From Candidatus Promineofilum glycogenicum (lineage in GTDB: Bacteria; Chloroflexota; Anaerolineae; Promineifilales; Promineifilaceae), in the NCBI GenBank assembly GCA_016707605.1, contig JADJHJ010000001.1:1-64000 (forward strand): a DNA stretch of 64,000 bases. Direction: 5' to 3'. The position numbers and the translations under genes are program-made. The notes under the pieces are model-generated. The model was not told where the DNA came from and did no database searches. It saw only the letters and a list, made by a program, of their open reading frames with translations. Below are positions 31,204-41,338 of the stretch, one piece after another; positions within the stretch are counted from its first letter, which is position 1; each line of letters begins with the position of its first letter.

Positions 31204-34200
31204 CTACTCAGTGACCGTAAAGATCGCCCCCTCCGACCGCCCGAACACCTCCGGGAAGTACTGTTCGCGGGCCGTGGTCGGCATCACCTGGTACGTTCCG
31301 GGGATGTTGGGCTGCAGGAAGTAGGTGTACTGGTACGTCCCGGCCGGCAGGAACTGGCTCAGGAAGACGACCTTCTCGTCGCGGTACTGGATGTGGTCGA
31401 AGTACCACCAGCCCCAGAAGCCGCGGGCGAACTCCCCTTCGGCCGGCACGATGACGCCCTCGTTGCCCGACGCGCTGGTGAGCAGGTTGGGGTCAATGGC
31501 GTCCGTTCCGGCCGGAATGGGGTCTTCGACAGTGACGTAGATGCGGTCGTTGGGCACGATGACCGTCAGTTCGACGCGCACCCGGCCGCCGGCGGCGGTG
31601 GTCTCGATCGGCTCGCACGTCTCCTCCGCCGGGTCACAATCCGCGTCGTAGTAACGGCGCTCGACGGTGAAGCCGCGGCTGATCGGGTCGAGGCTCTCGA
31701 CGGCGATGGCGCTGTCGAGGCGCAGGGTGTAGTAGAGCCGGCCGTTGCCCGCCCCGCGCTGGAAGTCGAAGAAGTTGGTGTCGTCCTGAACGAGTTCGCT
31801 CAGCGGCACAGTCACCGTCTCCGAGGCGGTGGCGTCGTCGGGGGTGAAGCTGCCCGACGCCCGCGGCTGCAAGTTGACCTGCAACGCGTAGGCGTAGTCG
31901 GGTTCCAGTTCGCCGGAGACGACCATCCAGTCGCTCAGGGCGCTGACGCTCCAGGCCGTCTGGTGCAGCGTGGCCCACGTCTCCGCCTGGCGGGCGACCA
32001 TGAGCCAGCGCACCGCCGGCGGCAGCAGCGGGCTATCCGGGGCCAGCCGCGTCAGGGCGCTGATGACCATCGCCGTGCCGCGGATGTCGCTGTCGAGGTT
32101 CAGGAAGTCCTGTTCGGCGCTCTCCCAGTGGGCGCCGGTGGCGCTCATGATGGCGCTGTCGTTCAGGTCGGTCAGCAGCCCGGCCTGGTTGTCGCCGGCC
32201 GCGCCGTTGGCCTCGTAGGCCAGGGCCAGCAGCGCCTTGGCATACGGGTCGAGCAGGTCGCGGTGTTCGGCCACCAGTTCGTCGGCCTCGCCCACCACGT
32301 CCGCGCCGGCTTCGGCCATGACGTAGAGGAAGAACGCCTGCCGGTTGGCTTCGGCCGCGTCGCCCAGTTGGTTCACCGGGTCGAGCTGGCTGCGCAGATA
32401 GCCGGCGGCGCTGGTCAGCGCGGCGTCGTCCACGGTGTAACCGAGGTCGGCGGCGCGCGTCAGCACCAGCAGTGCCTGGGCGCTCAGCCACGGGTCGGCG
32501 TCGCTGCTGAAGCACCAGCCCCAGCCGCCGTCGGCCCGCTGGAAGCCGATCAGCTTGGCCGTGTCGGCGGCGTTGCGCGCTTGCAGGCGCGTCAGCAGGT
32601 CGGCCATGTCGAGATCGAGATCGCCGATGGCCGCCTCGATGGCCGTGTTGTGCAGCAGCCGGTCGGCCAGCGAAGCCGGGCACTCCAGGAAGGCCGGCGA
32701 CTGATCTTCGATGATGTCGAACGACTCCAGGATGGCCGCGGCCAGCGACGGCTGGCAGGCGCACGACGGCCTCGCCGCGGCGCGTATCCACACCCTGCGG
32801 CAGAACGAGCGCCTCGACACGCCGCCCCTCATCGTCAAGCTCCCCGGCGGTGGCCACGAAGTCGCGGCCGTCGTAGCGGTAGACGGGCAGCAGCCCATCC
32901 GTGGCCGAGCCGATGGTCGGCTTGCTGGCGTCGCTGAAGCCGCCGCCCTCGACGCGGAAGGTCAGGTCAACGGTGGATACGTCCTCAACGGTGATGTTCC
33001 AGCGCACGACCTCGCGGCCGCCGGCCGGGATGGTCACCGTCTGCGCCGCTTCGCCGTCCACTACCACCCCGGCCGCCTCCAGCGAGACGGTGGCCTCGAT
33101 GGCGGCGTCGGTATTGTTGTTGACGTTGGCCCCCAGCGAAACCTGGTCGCCGGCGGTGAAGAAGCGCGGCGTGATGGGCCGGATGATGAGCGGCAGGCGG
33201 GCCAGGATGTCGACGCTGGCCTGGCCGACCTGGGTGTCGTTGGTGGCCGCCTTGCTGTGCAGCCGCCACGTGGTCACGTTGTCGGGCAGGGGGATTTCGA
33301 CCGAGGCCTGGCCGTTCTCGTCGGTGATGAGCTTGGCTTCCCAGTAGGCCGTGTCCTTAAAGTCCTCGCGCACGTCGTCTTCATCTTCAATGCGGAACGA
33401 CGCCGCGGCCTCGTTGCCGCCGCCGCCGCCGCCGAAGCCGCCGCCGGGCAGCGGTTCTTCGATGGGCAGCCCTTCGCCGGTGATGAGCAGGCCGGAGCCG
33501 AGGGTGCTGCGCAGCGGCTGGCGGAAGTAGAACGCCTCCAGGATGGGGGGCGCGTTGTCCTCCTTCAGCAGCAGCACAGCCAGATCGACCAGGGCCAGCG
33601 ATACTTCGGATTGCACGCCGTTGCCGGCGGCGTCGGTCACGGCGATGTCGAACGTGGCCGTGTCGCCGGGGGCGTACTCGGCCGCGCCGGGCGTCAGCGT
33701 CACGGTCAGGTCGAACTGGTTGGGCGGCACGACGATCTCCACGTAGCCGACGCGGATGTCGGCGTAGGGGAAGTCGGCGTCGGCCGTATCCACCGGCTTG
33801 ATGGCCGTGATCGTCACGTGGACGTTGGGCGCGTAGTCGGCGGTGATGGGCAGGGAGACGATCTCGCTACCCTCGATGGTGATGACCTTCTGGTCGATGA
33901 TGTTGCCCCGCTCGACCACCAGCCAGGCCTGCACCGGCTGGGCGAAGGGGGATTGGACGAGGATTTGGGCCGTCTCGCCCGGCTGATACTCACTCTTGTC
34001 GAGCGTCAGATCCATCGTCCGCACGTTGGGGTCGCTGCGCCAGCCGGTGAACTGGGCGTCTACCGACCACAGCGCCGTGCTGCTGAACTGCTCGCGCCCG
34101 CCGCCGTCGGTGACGGTGGCGACGACGAGGTACGTGCCGCCCTCTTCGGGCGTGAAGCTGACCGTGGCCTGGCCGTTCTCGTCGGTGGTGACCGACTGGC

Positions 34201-37200
34201 GGCCGACCTCGGTATCGACCGGCGTCCAGCGGGTGACGCGCGTGCTGAACTCCTCGACGCGCTCGCTCTCCCAGTCGCGGCGGTAGAAGGCGACTTCCAC
34301 CGCCTGCCCGGCCAGCGGTTCGCCGTCCCAATCGACGGTCAGCAGATCGACCTCGGCCTCGTCGCCGGCGTCAACCAGATAGTTGGCCGGGCGAAGGCCG
34401 ACGTAGGTCTCCGCAGAATGGAAAACGACCGTCGTCCGTCCGGTGACGGGAAACTCGCCCAGGCCGCCAACCGTGGCCTCGACGCGCACGTTGCGGCTCC
34501 CGGCGTCAACCTCGGCCAGTAGATCGGCCGGCAGAGGAATGACCAGCCGGCCGTCGGCGTCGGTCTCGCCGCTTTCGCCGCCAAGGCCCGTTTCGGTCTG
34601 CGAGTTGAAGCCGAACGGGTCATCCTCATAGATGAACTGCGCCTGGTCGCCGAAGACGTAGCCCGGCGCGCTGTCGAATTCAGGGATGTACTCCGACTCG
34701 TAGATGTTCCAGTTGACCGGCAGCCCGGCGGCCGACCCACCGAACAGGTAAGTGGCCTCGACGGTGACGTTGGCCGCCTCGCCGCGCAACGCCTCGGCCT
34801 GGTCGCTGGTCACAGTGACCTGGAACTCCGGCGCGCGGTACTCGGCCACGGTGAAGATGCGGCTGGAGAGCCAGAAGTCGCCGGTGATGTTGAAGGAGTA
34901 GGTTCCGAGGGGCATGTCGTCGGGCAAGACCAACTCGCCGGTAAAGACGCCATCCTCGTCGAGCGTGACGGTGAACGTCTCGCTGAACGTGTCCGCGTCT
35001 TCGCCGAAGAAGAAGTTGGGGTTGACCGAAAGCTCCAGTTCCTCAACGTCGGGCAGGACGTAGCGGCCGAACTGCGGCGTGCGCACGATGCCCTTGTAGT
35101 AGACGGTGTCGCCCGGCCGGAAGATGGGCCGGTCGGTGTAGATGTAGGCGAAGAGGGCCTGCTCCGGGCTGCTGTCGGTGGTGATGCCCATCTGCCAGGG
35201 CTGCGTGCTGCCCGTCCACAGCGTCGAGCCGACGCCGAAACCGGCCGCGCCCGGCTCGTTGCTGACGACGACCACACCCTCCAGGTACGGCTCATTGGGG
35301 GTGTAGTCGAGGCGGGCGAAACCGTTGGCGTCGGTAGTGGCCGTGCCGGCCGGCTCGCCGTCGCGCTTGTAGAGCGTCAGGTTGCGCCCGGCGGCCGGCT
35401 GCCCGGTCGCCAGGTCGGTGGCCCAGACGTTGACCTCGCCAAACATCTCCTTGATAACCAGGTTGGTGTCGCCGACGATCAGCAGGACGTTGCGCAACTG
35501 ATAGTAGGCGGTGTCGGGGTTGACTTCCGGCGCGCTGACGCGCAACTCGTAGATGCCGGTCGGCAGCACGCCGCCGTCGGCCAGGTCGACGGTGACGACA
35601 CCCAACTCGTCGGACGTATTCTCAACCGGGATGGTCGTCTGGAAGATCGGCTCACCCTGCGGCGCGCGCTCATTGATGGTGTAGGAGTTGAACAGCAGGT
35701 CGGTGTCGATGCCCGTCTCATGGAGCGTCACGTCCAGCGAACTGACACTGCGGTGCAGCAGTTGCACGTTGGTCGGGAAGCTGGTGCTGAGCTGGGCCAC
35801 GTCGCGCGGCAGGTTGAACGATGCCAGCGCGGCGAAGTCCGGGCCGCTGAAGCTGAAGACGTAATCCTCGCCCAGCGTGTTGCCGTAGGGGTCGGCGGCC
35901 GTGGCCGGGATAGTGACGGTATAGGTCGTGTTCGGCTCCAGCGCGAAGTCGAGGTAGACGGCGTAGCCCCCCTCCCACTCGTTGACGAAGTAGTCTACGT
36001 CGTCGGGGTCGGGTTCGATGATGAACTGGTCGATGATCGTCTCGTCGTCCATGGCCGAGGCGAACTCGACGTTGAAGCCGCGCTGCCAGACGTCGGCCAC
36101 GCCGCCGTCGGTGGGGGTGGTGTTGAGGACGGCTGGGAAGGGCACGATGTCGAAAGCGCTGACGTGGTCGTTCTCCATCGTCGCCTGGCCGTTTTCGGAC
36201 GCGGCCGAGGCGGCAACGGTCAGCCGCATTTCCACGCCCAGCGGCATGGGATCGACGGGGGTGATGTCCACCGCCCGATTGTCGCGCCAGCGAAAGGTGA
36301 TGGGCACGGCCGCGCCGTCTTCGGTGGCCAGACTCGTGGCCGCCTCGACCGAGGCCATGTCCATCGGCATGTTGAACATGACCAGGACCGAGGCATCCGG
36401 GGCGATGCGCGCCGATTCATTCTCCGGCTCGACCAGTTCCACGTCGGGGCGCGTGGTGGTGAAGCTCCACGACGGCGCGTTCTCAATAACGCTGCCGGTC
36501 ACATCGGTCAGGGTTGGGTCGACGCTGACGGTGTAGGTCGTGCCCCCGGCCAGCGCCGGGTCGGCCACGAAGCGGTAGATGCTGGTGGAAGTCCACTCGC
36601 CCGTACCCTCGACCGGTGGATCGAAGACGAGCGGCTGGGGCAGGCCGGCCTGTTCGCCGCTGGCGACGAGAGGCACGACCGGCTTATTGAAGGCGACGGT
36701 GATGGCCGCGTCGGTGCCGACGTCGGCCGCGCCGTCGTTGGGGCTGGTCTGGCCCACGGCCAACGGGCCGGTGGTTTGCAGGGTGACTTCGATTGGTTCG
36801 GGCAGCGTCTGGCCGTTGAGCGCGGCGGCCGAGTCGGCAATGCGCACGCTGTAGCTCTGCCCCTGGGCCAGCGTCTCGGCCGGGGTGAAGACGGCCACGT
36901 CCGGCTCCGGCCACGACAGTTCGCCGCTCACCTCCGGCTCGATAGTCAGAGCGGCTTCGACCGAGGCCTGATCCATCGGCTGGTCGAAGCGCACGGTGAT
37001 GGGGGCGTTAGCGGCAATCTCGCCGCCGGAGACAAGGTCGCCGGCGATGACCTGCGGCGCCCAGTCGATCTCCTCGACGGGCACGGGCCGGGCGACGATG
37101 GGCGCGGCCGTCGGCTCCGGCTCGGCCGTGGCCTCGGGCGCTGCGGTCGGTTGGGCCGCCCCTTCCGGCTCCTCGGCCGTTGTCGTCGGCTCTTCGGCCG

Positions 37201-37309
37201 CCGGGGCGATGGTGGGTATAGCTTCGGTCTGGCCGCGCCGGCAGGCCACAAGGGCCAGCATCAGCGCCAGCAAGACCAGCAGCAACCGCGCGGACTTCTG
37301 GAGAGTCAT
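31204..37309 (-). CDS. Bacterial alpha-2-macroglobulin-like lipoprotein, one frameshift
   Basis: About 2035 residues. LLVLLALMLALVACRRGQTE gives a lipoprotein signal (VAC). After a Thr/Pro/Glu-rich linker come Ig-like domains (NDGAADVGTDAAITVAFNKP), then macroglobulin-type domains with FRPGDTVYYKGIVRT and YSFNITGDFWLSSRIFTVAE, and the segment KDTAYWEAKLITDENGQASV with PLPDNVTTWRLHSKAATNDT, usual before the thioester domain. A frame change near 32770 joins this to LQPSLAAAILESFDIIEDQS. The thioester motif CxEQ is replaced by ECPASLADRL, so the Gln is missing and no thioester can form. The alpha-helical domain follows (GFQRADGGWGWCFSSDADPW). GGAGG precedes ATG 37309. Probably a protease-trapping or cell-envelope protein. 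Confidence 0.85.
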
Positions 37310-37598
37310 ATGCAATCCTCCGTTAAACGAAAACTAAACCGGGCGCGGGCCAAGCGAGCGCGCGCCAACGGCAGGTTGGACTGTCTGACTGGTAGGACGA
37401 CGAAATGGGGGCGATGGTTCCACCAAGTTGGGCTGTAAAAGGAGATTGGCTCGGGGATAGTGACGGCGAGGGGTAGATGCGGGCCAATCTGACCGCATTC
37501 TACCATAGTTGCAGCCGGGCGCATTAGTCGTGGGCCGGGCGATTAGACGTCGCCAGGGCAACGAGATGCCACCGGTAGCAGGACTTTTTAGTAGTCCA

Positions 37599-37670
37599 GA
37601 GAGCGCGGAGTCCGCAGCCTCAGATGCGGACGGGCCGGCGGGGCGCATCTGAGGCTGCGCCCGCGCTCTC
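37599..37670. repeat. Two-part inverted repeat upstream of tadA
   Basis: Inner arms GCAGCCTCAGATGCG (37614-37628) and CGCATCTGAGGCTGC (37644-37658) are perfect over 15 bases. Outer arms GAGAGCGCGG (37599-37608) and CCGCGCTCTC (37661-37670) are perfect over 10. Together they can fold into a long cruciform or hairpin. It ends four bases before the tadA -10 element. Confidence 0.8.
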
Positions 37671-37673
37671 CGG

Positions 37674-37679
37674 TATAAT
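37674..37679 (+). promoter_or_regulatory. -10 element of tadA (leaderless or nearly so)
   Basis: Perfect TATAAT eight bases before ATG 37688, so RNA would start about at the start codon. No -35 is visible because the large inverted repeat occupies that position. Confidence 0.5.
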
Positions 37680-37687
37680 AGGTGGCG

Positions 37688-38140
37688 ATGAATGACGAAG
37701 CGTGGATGAGGCTGGCGTTGGCCCAGGCGGCCGAGGCGCTGGCCCTGGATGAGGTTCCCGTGGGCGCGGTGGCCGTGCTCGACGGCGCGGTCATCGGCGC
37801 GGGCTACAACCGCAAGGAGAGCGACCGCGACCCGACGGCCCACGCCGAGATGATCGCCCTGCGCCAGGCGGCGGCCCACGTCGGCAACTGGCGGCTGATC
37901 GGCGTGACGCTCTACTGCACGCTGGAGCCGTGCCCCATGTGCGCCGGGGCGATGATCCAGGGGCGGCTGGCGCGGCTGGTCTACGGGGCCAAGGACACGC
38001 GCTTCGGGGCCGACGGCACAGTCGTGGACGTGCTCGGCCGGCCGGAGTTCAACCACCACGTTGAAGTGACGCGCGGCGTGCTGGCCGACGAGGCCGGAGC
38101 GCTGTTGCAGCAGTTCTTTCGCCGCCTGCGCGTGAGTTAG
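37688..38140 (+). CDS. tadA: tRNA-specific adenosine deaminase
   Basis: Deaminates A34 to inosine in tRNA-Arg(ACG). MNDEAWMRLALAQAAEALAL, DEVPVGAVAVLDGAVIGAGY, RDPTAHAEMIALRQAAAHVG (zinc-binding HAE) and LYCTLEPCPMCAGAMIQGRL (PCxxC) are all present and in order; the C-terminus ends LLQQFFRRLRVS. 150 residues, normal length. ATG 37688 is preferred to the in-frame GTG at 37682 because TATAAT lies directly upstream, leaving no room for a ribosome site at either codon. Followed by a repeat field and then tRNA-Ser. Confidence 0.92.
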   Translation: MNDEAWMRLALAQAAEALALDEVPVGAVAVLDGAVIGAGYNRKESDRDPTAHAEMIALRQAAAHVGNWRLIGVTLYCTLEPCPMCAGAMIQGRLARLVYGAKDTRFGADGTVVDVLGRPEFNHHVEVTRGVLADEAGALLQQFFRRLRVS

Positions 38141-38404
38141 CGAGCTGGTTCCCTCCCCCTCTGGGGGAGGGTTAGGGAGAGGGTTCTTCTCTGATAAGAG
38201 GTGAAGCGACCCTCTCCCTAACCCTCTCCCAGGGGGGGGGAACCACCCACCCTGGGGGAGGGACAGAGCCCTCCCCCTAACCCCCAGGGGCGAGGGGACC
38301 AGAAGGCCCTCTCCTAACCCTCTCCCAAAGGGCGAGGGGACAAGAAACCCTTTCCCAATTCACAATTCTTTGTTATACTCCCAACCGACAATTGACTTTA
38401 TTGA
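38141..38404. repeat. Repeat field of CCCTCTCCCTAAC words between tadA and tRNA-Ser
   Basis: No gene. Arms 38163-38184 and 38209-38230 pair almost perfectly as an inverted repeat (GGGTTAGGGAGAGGGT against its complement), and further copies of the CCCTAACCC/CCTCTCCC words follow to about 38330, mixed with GGGGGAGGG. The same word occurs inside yqeC (22548-22568). From about 38358 the sequence turns AT-rich and TATACT at 38374-38379 can be the -10 of the tRNA gene. Confidence 0.75.
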
Positions 38405-38491
38405 GGAGAGGTGCCGGAGCGGTTGATCGGGGCGCTCTCGAAAAGCGTTGTGGCTGTGAGGTCACCGTGGGTTCGAATCCCACCCTCTCCG
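38405..38491 (+). tRNA. tRNA-Ser (anticodon CGA)
   Basis: An 87-base cloverleaf. The acceptor stem GGAGAGG (38405-38411) pairs with CCTCTCC (38484-38490), followed by discriminator G. Anticodon loop CTCGAAA is closed by a five-base stem GCGCT/AGCGT. A long variable arm (GTGGCTGTGAGGTCACC) is typical of serine tRNA, and the T-arm GTGGG TTCGAAT CCCAC is clear. CCA is not encoded. It reads UCG codons. Confidence 0.9.
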
Positions 38492-38500
38492 CTGAATGAA

Positions 38501-38523
38501 CCCCCGCCCGGGCGGGGGTTTTT
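38501..38523 (+). terminator. Rho-independent terminator of tRNA-Ser
   Basis: CCCCCGCCC directly followed by GGGCGGGGG and then TTTTT, ten bases after the tRNA. The stem is strong and the loop minimal. Confidence 0.85.
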
Positions 38524-38760
38524 GTTTGCCTGGCCGGCCCGATCCCGTCCAAATCACTTACCCCGCTGCCCGCCGTGCCCGTTGTGGCGCAACCCCGCGG
38601 CGCAAAAAGACATCCGCGCTTCGGGCCATCCGACGCTATGGATTCCGCCGTTGCCCTCTTATACTGACTCAGTACTGCGGCCTATCACCGGCGGGTTCCG
38701 CTGCCGCTGACGGGCGTTGCCCTTCACCAGTGGGTGAGTCAACAACCAATGGAGTTAACC

Positions 38761-39495
38761 ATGCGCGATGATGCCCAGACAGATACCAATCTCGGCCAGA
38801 CCGAGCGGCTCTTCTCCCTTGTCGGCGGCGGGCTGGTCTTGCTGGCGGCGCTGCGGCGGCCGTCCATCAGCACCCTACCCGTCGCGTTGGGCGGAGGGTA
38901 CTTGCTCTACCGTGGCCTGGCGCGCCAAGACCCCGTCTACGAAGCGCTCAACATCCGGCGCAACGACGACGGCGGCAAGCTGCTGGTGCGTCGCTCGGCC
39001 ACCATCAACCGGCCACGAGCCGAGGTCTACGCCTTCTGGCGCAACTTCGAGAATCTACCCGGCTTCATGGAGCATTTGCAGTCGGTGACGGTGGCGGCCG
39101 AGGATGACCGCCGCTCGCACTGGGTCACGCGCGCCCCGCTGGGCCAGACGGTCGAGTGGGACGCCGAACTGGTCGAAGAGCAGGCCGGCGAGTTGCTGGC
39201 CTGGCGCTCGCTGCCGGGGGCCGACGTTGAGAACGAGGGGCGCGTGGAGTTTCGCGACGCGCTCGACGGGTCGGGCACGATTGTGGACGTGACGCTGGAG
39301 TATCGGCCGCCCCTTGGCGCGCCGTCCGTCGTTGTGGCCCGGCTCTTCGGCGAGCAGCCGTGGCAGCAGGTGCGCGACGACCTGCGCCGCTTCAAGCAGA
39401 TTATGGAGGCGGGCGAAGTTCCCACTATCTTTGCCCAAACGTCCGGGCGACTTCAGGAAGTCGCCAATGAGCGCGCCCGCCTGCGCGGCGAATGA
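38761..39495 (+). CDS. SRPBCC/polyketide cyclase-type protein with N-terminal membrane segments
   Basis: 244 residues. The N-terminal region RLFSLVGGGLVLLAALRRPS and LPVALGGGYLLYRGLA is hydrophobic with a DUF2892-like pattern. From about residue 70 on an SRPBCC (cyclase/dehydrase) domain follows: RSATINRPRAEVYAFWRNFE, LPGFMEHLQSVTVAAEDDRR, LGQTVEWDAELVEEQAGELL, FRDALDGSGTIVDVTLEYRP and the C-terminal helix WQQVRDDLRRFKQIMEAGEV, the family's usual end. ATG 38761 follows a GGAG at 38751. Only 21 bases separate it from the alcohol dehydrogenase, so the two are probably one operon. Role unknown; relatives often bind lipids or hydrophobic ligands and often sit next to Zn alcohol dehydrogenases. 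Confidence 0.78.
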   Translation: MRDDAQTDTNLGQTERLFSLVGGGLVLLAALRRPSISTLPVALGGGYLLYRGLARQDPVYEALNIRRNDDGGKLLVRRSATINRPRAEVYAFWRNFENLPGFMEHLQSVTVAAEDDRRSHWVTRAPLGQTVEWDAELVEEQAGELLAWRSLPGADVENEGRVEFRDALDGSGTIVDVTLEYRPPLGAPSVVVARLFGEQPWQQVRDDLRRFKQIMEAGEVPTIFAQTSGRLQEVANERARLRGE

Positions 39496-39516
39496 GACCA
39501 ACGAGGAGTAAGACGA

Positions 39517-40686
39517 ATGAAAGCGGTTTGCTGGTATGGCATCCACGACGTGCGCACCGAGAACGTCCCCGATCCGATCATGGTCAGCCCGCGCGACATG
39601 ATCCTGCGCGTCACCTCTTCTTCCGTGTGCGGTTCTGACCTACACCTCTATGACGGCATGGTCGTCACCATGCGCGAAGGCGACATCATCGGCCACGAGT
39701 TCATGGGCGAGGTCGTTGAGGTCGGTAAAGAGGTGCATAAGGTGAAGCCGGGCGACCGCGTCATCGTGCCGTCGCTGGTGGCCTGTGGCCATTGTACCTT
39801 CTGCGCTGAGGGCAACACCTCCTGGTGCGACAACTCCAACCCCAACGCCTGGGTGCTGGAGAAGATGTACGGCCAGTCGCCGGCCGGCTTCTTCGGCTAC
39901 TCCCACGGCTTCGGCGGCTATGCCGGTTGCTTTGCCGAGTATATGCGCGTGCCCCAGGCCGACGTGGGCGCGTTCAAGGCCCCCGCGGGCTACACCGATG
40001 AGCAACTGCTGTTTGCCTCTGACGCCGCGCCGACGGGCTACCAGGCCGCCGAGTACGCCAACATCCGGCCCGGACAGACCGTGGCCGTGTGGGGCTGTGG
40101 CGCGGTGGGGTTGTTCGCCATGAAGAGCGCCTGGCTGTTGGGGGCCGGGCGGGTCATTGCCATCGACCGCGTGCCGGCTCGCCTGCGCATGGCGCGCGAG
40201 CAGTGCGGGGCCGAGGTGCTCAATTTCGAGCAGGTCGACGTCGTGGAGGCGCTGATCGAGATGACCGGCGGCCGTGGCCCCGACGCCTGCATCGAGGCGG
40301 TGGGCATGGAGGCCGATCAGGGTGGTCTGGAAGGGGCCTACGATCGCGTCAAGCAAACGCTGCGACTGGAGACAGACCGGCCCTACGCCCTGCGCGAAGC
40401 GATTCGCGCCTGTCGCAAGGGCGGCACGGTAGTGGTGATGGGTGTCTACGCCGGGTTTGTGGACAAGTTCCCCATCGGCGCGATCTTCAACAAGGGGTTG
40501 ACCATTCGCGCCGGGCAACAACACGGCCACCACTATATCCCCCAACTGCTGCGCTACGTCGAAGAGGGACGGCTGGATATGACCTTCCCCATCACCCACC
40601 GCTTCTCCCTCGACGAGGCCCAGACGGCCTTCGAGCTATCGCGCAAGCGCGAGGATGACCTGGTGCGGGCCGTATTCTTCCATTGA
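39517..40686 (+). CDS. Zinc-dependent alcohol dehydrogenase (formaldehyde dehydrogenase-like)
   Basis: Medium-chain dehydrogenase, 389 residues. MKAVCWYGIHDVRTENVPDP begins it; catalytic zinc site in SVCGSDLHLYDG and GHEFMGEVVEVGKEVHKVKP; structural zinc CGHCTFCAEGNTSWC; NAD-binding motif VAVWGCGAVGLFAMKSAWLL followed by VIAIDRVPARLRMAREQCGA. The C-terminal TFPITHRFSLDEAQTAFELS is typical of the glutathione-independent formaldehyde dehydrogenase branch. GAGGAG precedes the start. Substrate not proven; alcohol or aldehyde oxidation in the cytoplasm is expected. Confidence 0.88.
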   Translation: MKAVCWYGIHDVRTENVPDPIMVSPRDMILRVTSSSVCGSDLHLYDGMVVTMREGDIIGHEFMGEVVEVGKEVHKVKPGDRVIVPSLVACGHCTFCAEGNTSWCDNSNPNAWVLEKMYGQSPAGFFGYSHGFGGYAGCFAEYMRVPQADVGAFKAPAGYTDEQLLFASDAAPTGYQAAEYANIRPGQTVAVWGCGAVGLFAMKSAWLLGAGRVIAIDRVPARLRMAREQCGAEVLNFEQVDVVEALIEMTGGRGPDACIEAVGMEADQGGLEGAYDRVKQTLRLETDRPYALREAIRACRKGGTVVVMGVYAGFVDKFPIGAIFNKGLTIRAGQQHGHHYIPQLLRYVEEGRLDMTFPITHRFSLDEAQTAFELSRKREDDLVRAVFFH

Positions 40687-40695
40687 GTTACGACT

Positions 40696-40701
40696 TATAA
40701 T
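40696..40701 (+). promoter_or_regulatory. -10 element of the methyltransferase gene (leaderless)
   Basis: Perfect TATAAT eight bases before ATG 40709, so transcription should begin about at the start codon. The -35 region (about 40673-40678, TATTCT) is poor and overlaps the end of the alcohol dehydrogenase gene. Confidence 0.5.
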
Positions 40702-40708
40702 AGGCTCC

Positions 40709-41338
40709 ATGAAACATGGAGCTACCGTTCAGACCGGCTATAACAGGATCGCCGACGCCTATCTACGCCAGCGGACACAGGACTCGGCCGACGTTCGGCA
40801 ATTGGCGCGACTGCTGGCCGTGCTACCCCCCGGCGCGTTGGTGCTCGATGCCGGTTGCGGCGCGGGGCTGCCCATCGCCGCGTTGCTGACAGCGTCCGGC
40901 CATCGCGTCGTCGGCCTCGACTTTGCCGTGGCTCAACTGACACTGGCTCGCCAGAACGTGCCCGGCGCGGTGTTCGTCGGCCAGGACTTGACCGCGCTGG
41001 GCCTGGCCCCGGCCGCGTTCGACGCTGTCTGCTCCTACTACGCCATCATCCACGTCCCGCGCCACGAGCACGCCGGCATTCTGGCCGCGTTCCACCGGGC
41101 GCTGAAGCCGGGCGGCTACGCCTTCCTGTGCCTGGGCGCGGCCGACATCGATGACGACATCGACGACAACTACTTCGGCGTGCGCATGTACTGGAGCCAC
41201 TACGACGGGGCAACGAATCTGGCCCTGCTGCGAGAGGCCGGGTTTGTGGTGGAGTGGTCGCAGTTTGTATCTGACTCACTGGGCGATTCGCCGCCGGACG
41301 CCGGACACCTGTTTGTCCTGGCGCGCAAGCCACTGTAG
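40709..41338 (+). CDS. Class I SAM-dependent methyltransferase
   Basis: 209 residues. Begins MKHGATVQTGYNRIADAYLR, typical of small UbiE/Methyltransf-11-type enzymes. The SAM site is VLDAGCGAGLPIAALLTASG (motif I), then RVVGLDFAVAQLTLARQN, VFVGQDLTALGLAPAAFDAV (acidic motif II region) and HEHAGILAAFHRALKPGGYA. The C-terminal MYWSHYDGATNLALLREAGF is usual for the family. The upstream in-frame sequence is inside the alcohol dehydrogenase gene, so ATG 40709 is chosen, directly after TATAAT. Substrate unknown. Its stop TAG is part of the repeat array that follows. Confidence 0.85.
   Translation: MKHGATVQTGYNRIADAYLRQRTQDSADVRQLARLLAVLPPGALVLDAGCGAGLPIAALLTASGHRVVGLDFAVAQLTLARQNVPGAVFVGQDLTALGLAPAAFDAVCSYYAIIHVPRHEHAGILAAFHRALKPGGYAFLCLGAADIDDDIDDNYFGVRMYWSHYDGATNLALLREAGFVVEWSQFVSDSLGDSPPDAGHLFVLARKPL

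Noticed and set aside
31393..32937. A 514-codon open frame on the plus strand opposite the alpha-2-macroglobulin gene
   Set aside because: Low-complexity Arg/Gly/Val-rich product with no start context; it mirrors the codon bias of the real gene on the minus strand. The same holds for long antisense frames at 28388-29737, 27498-28391, 42625-44205, 46089-47843, 57312-58967 and 61601-63898.
38411..38710. Open frame across the tRNA-Ser gene
   Set aside because: It overlaps a well-formed tRNA and terminator and its product has no recognisable pattern.
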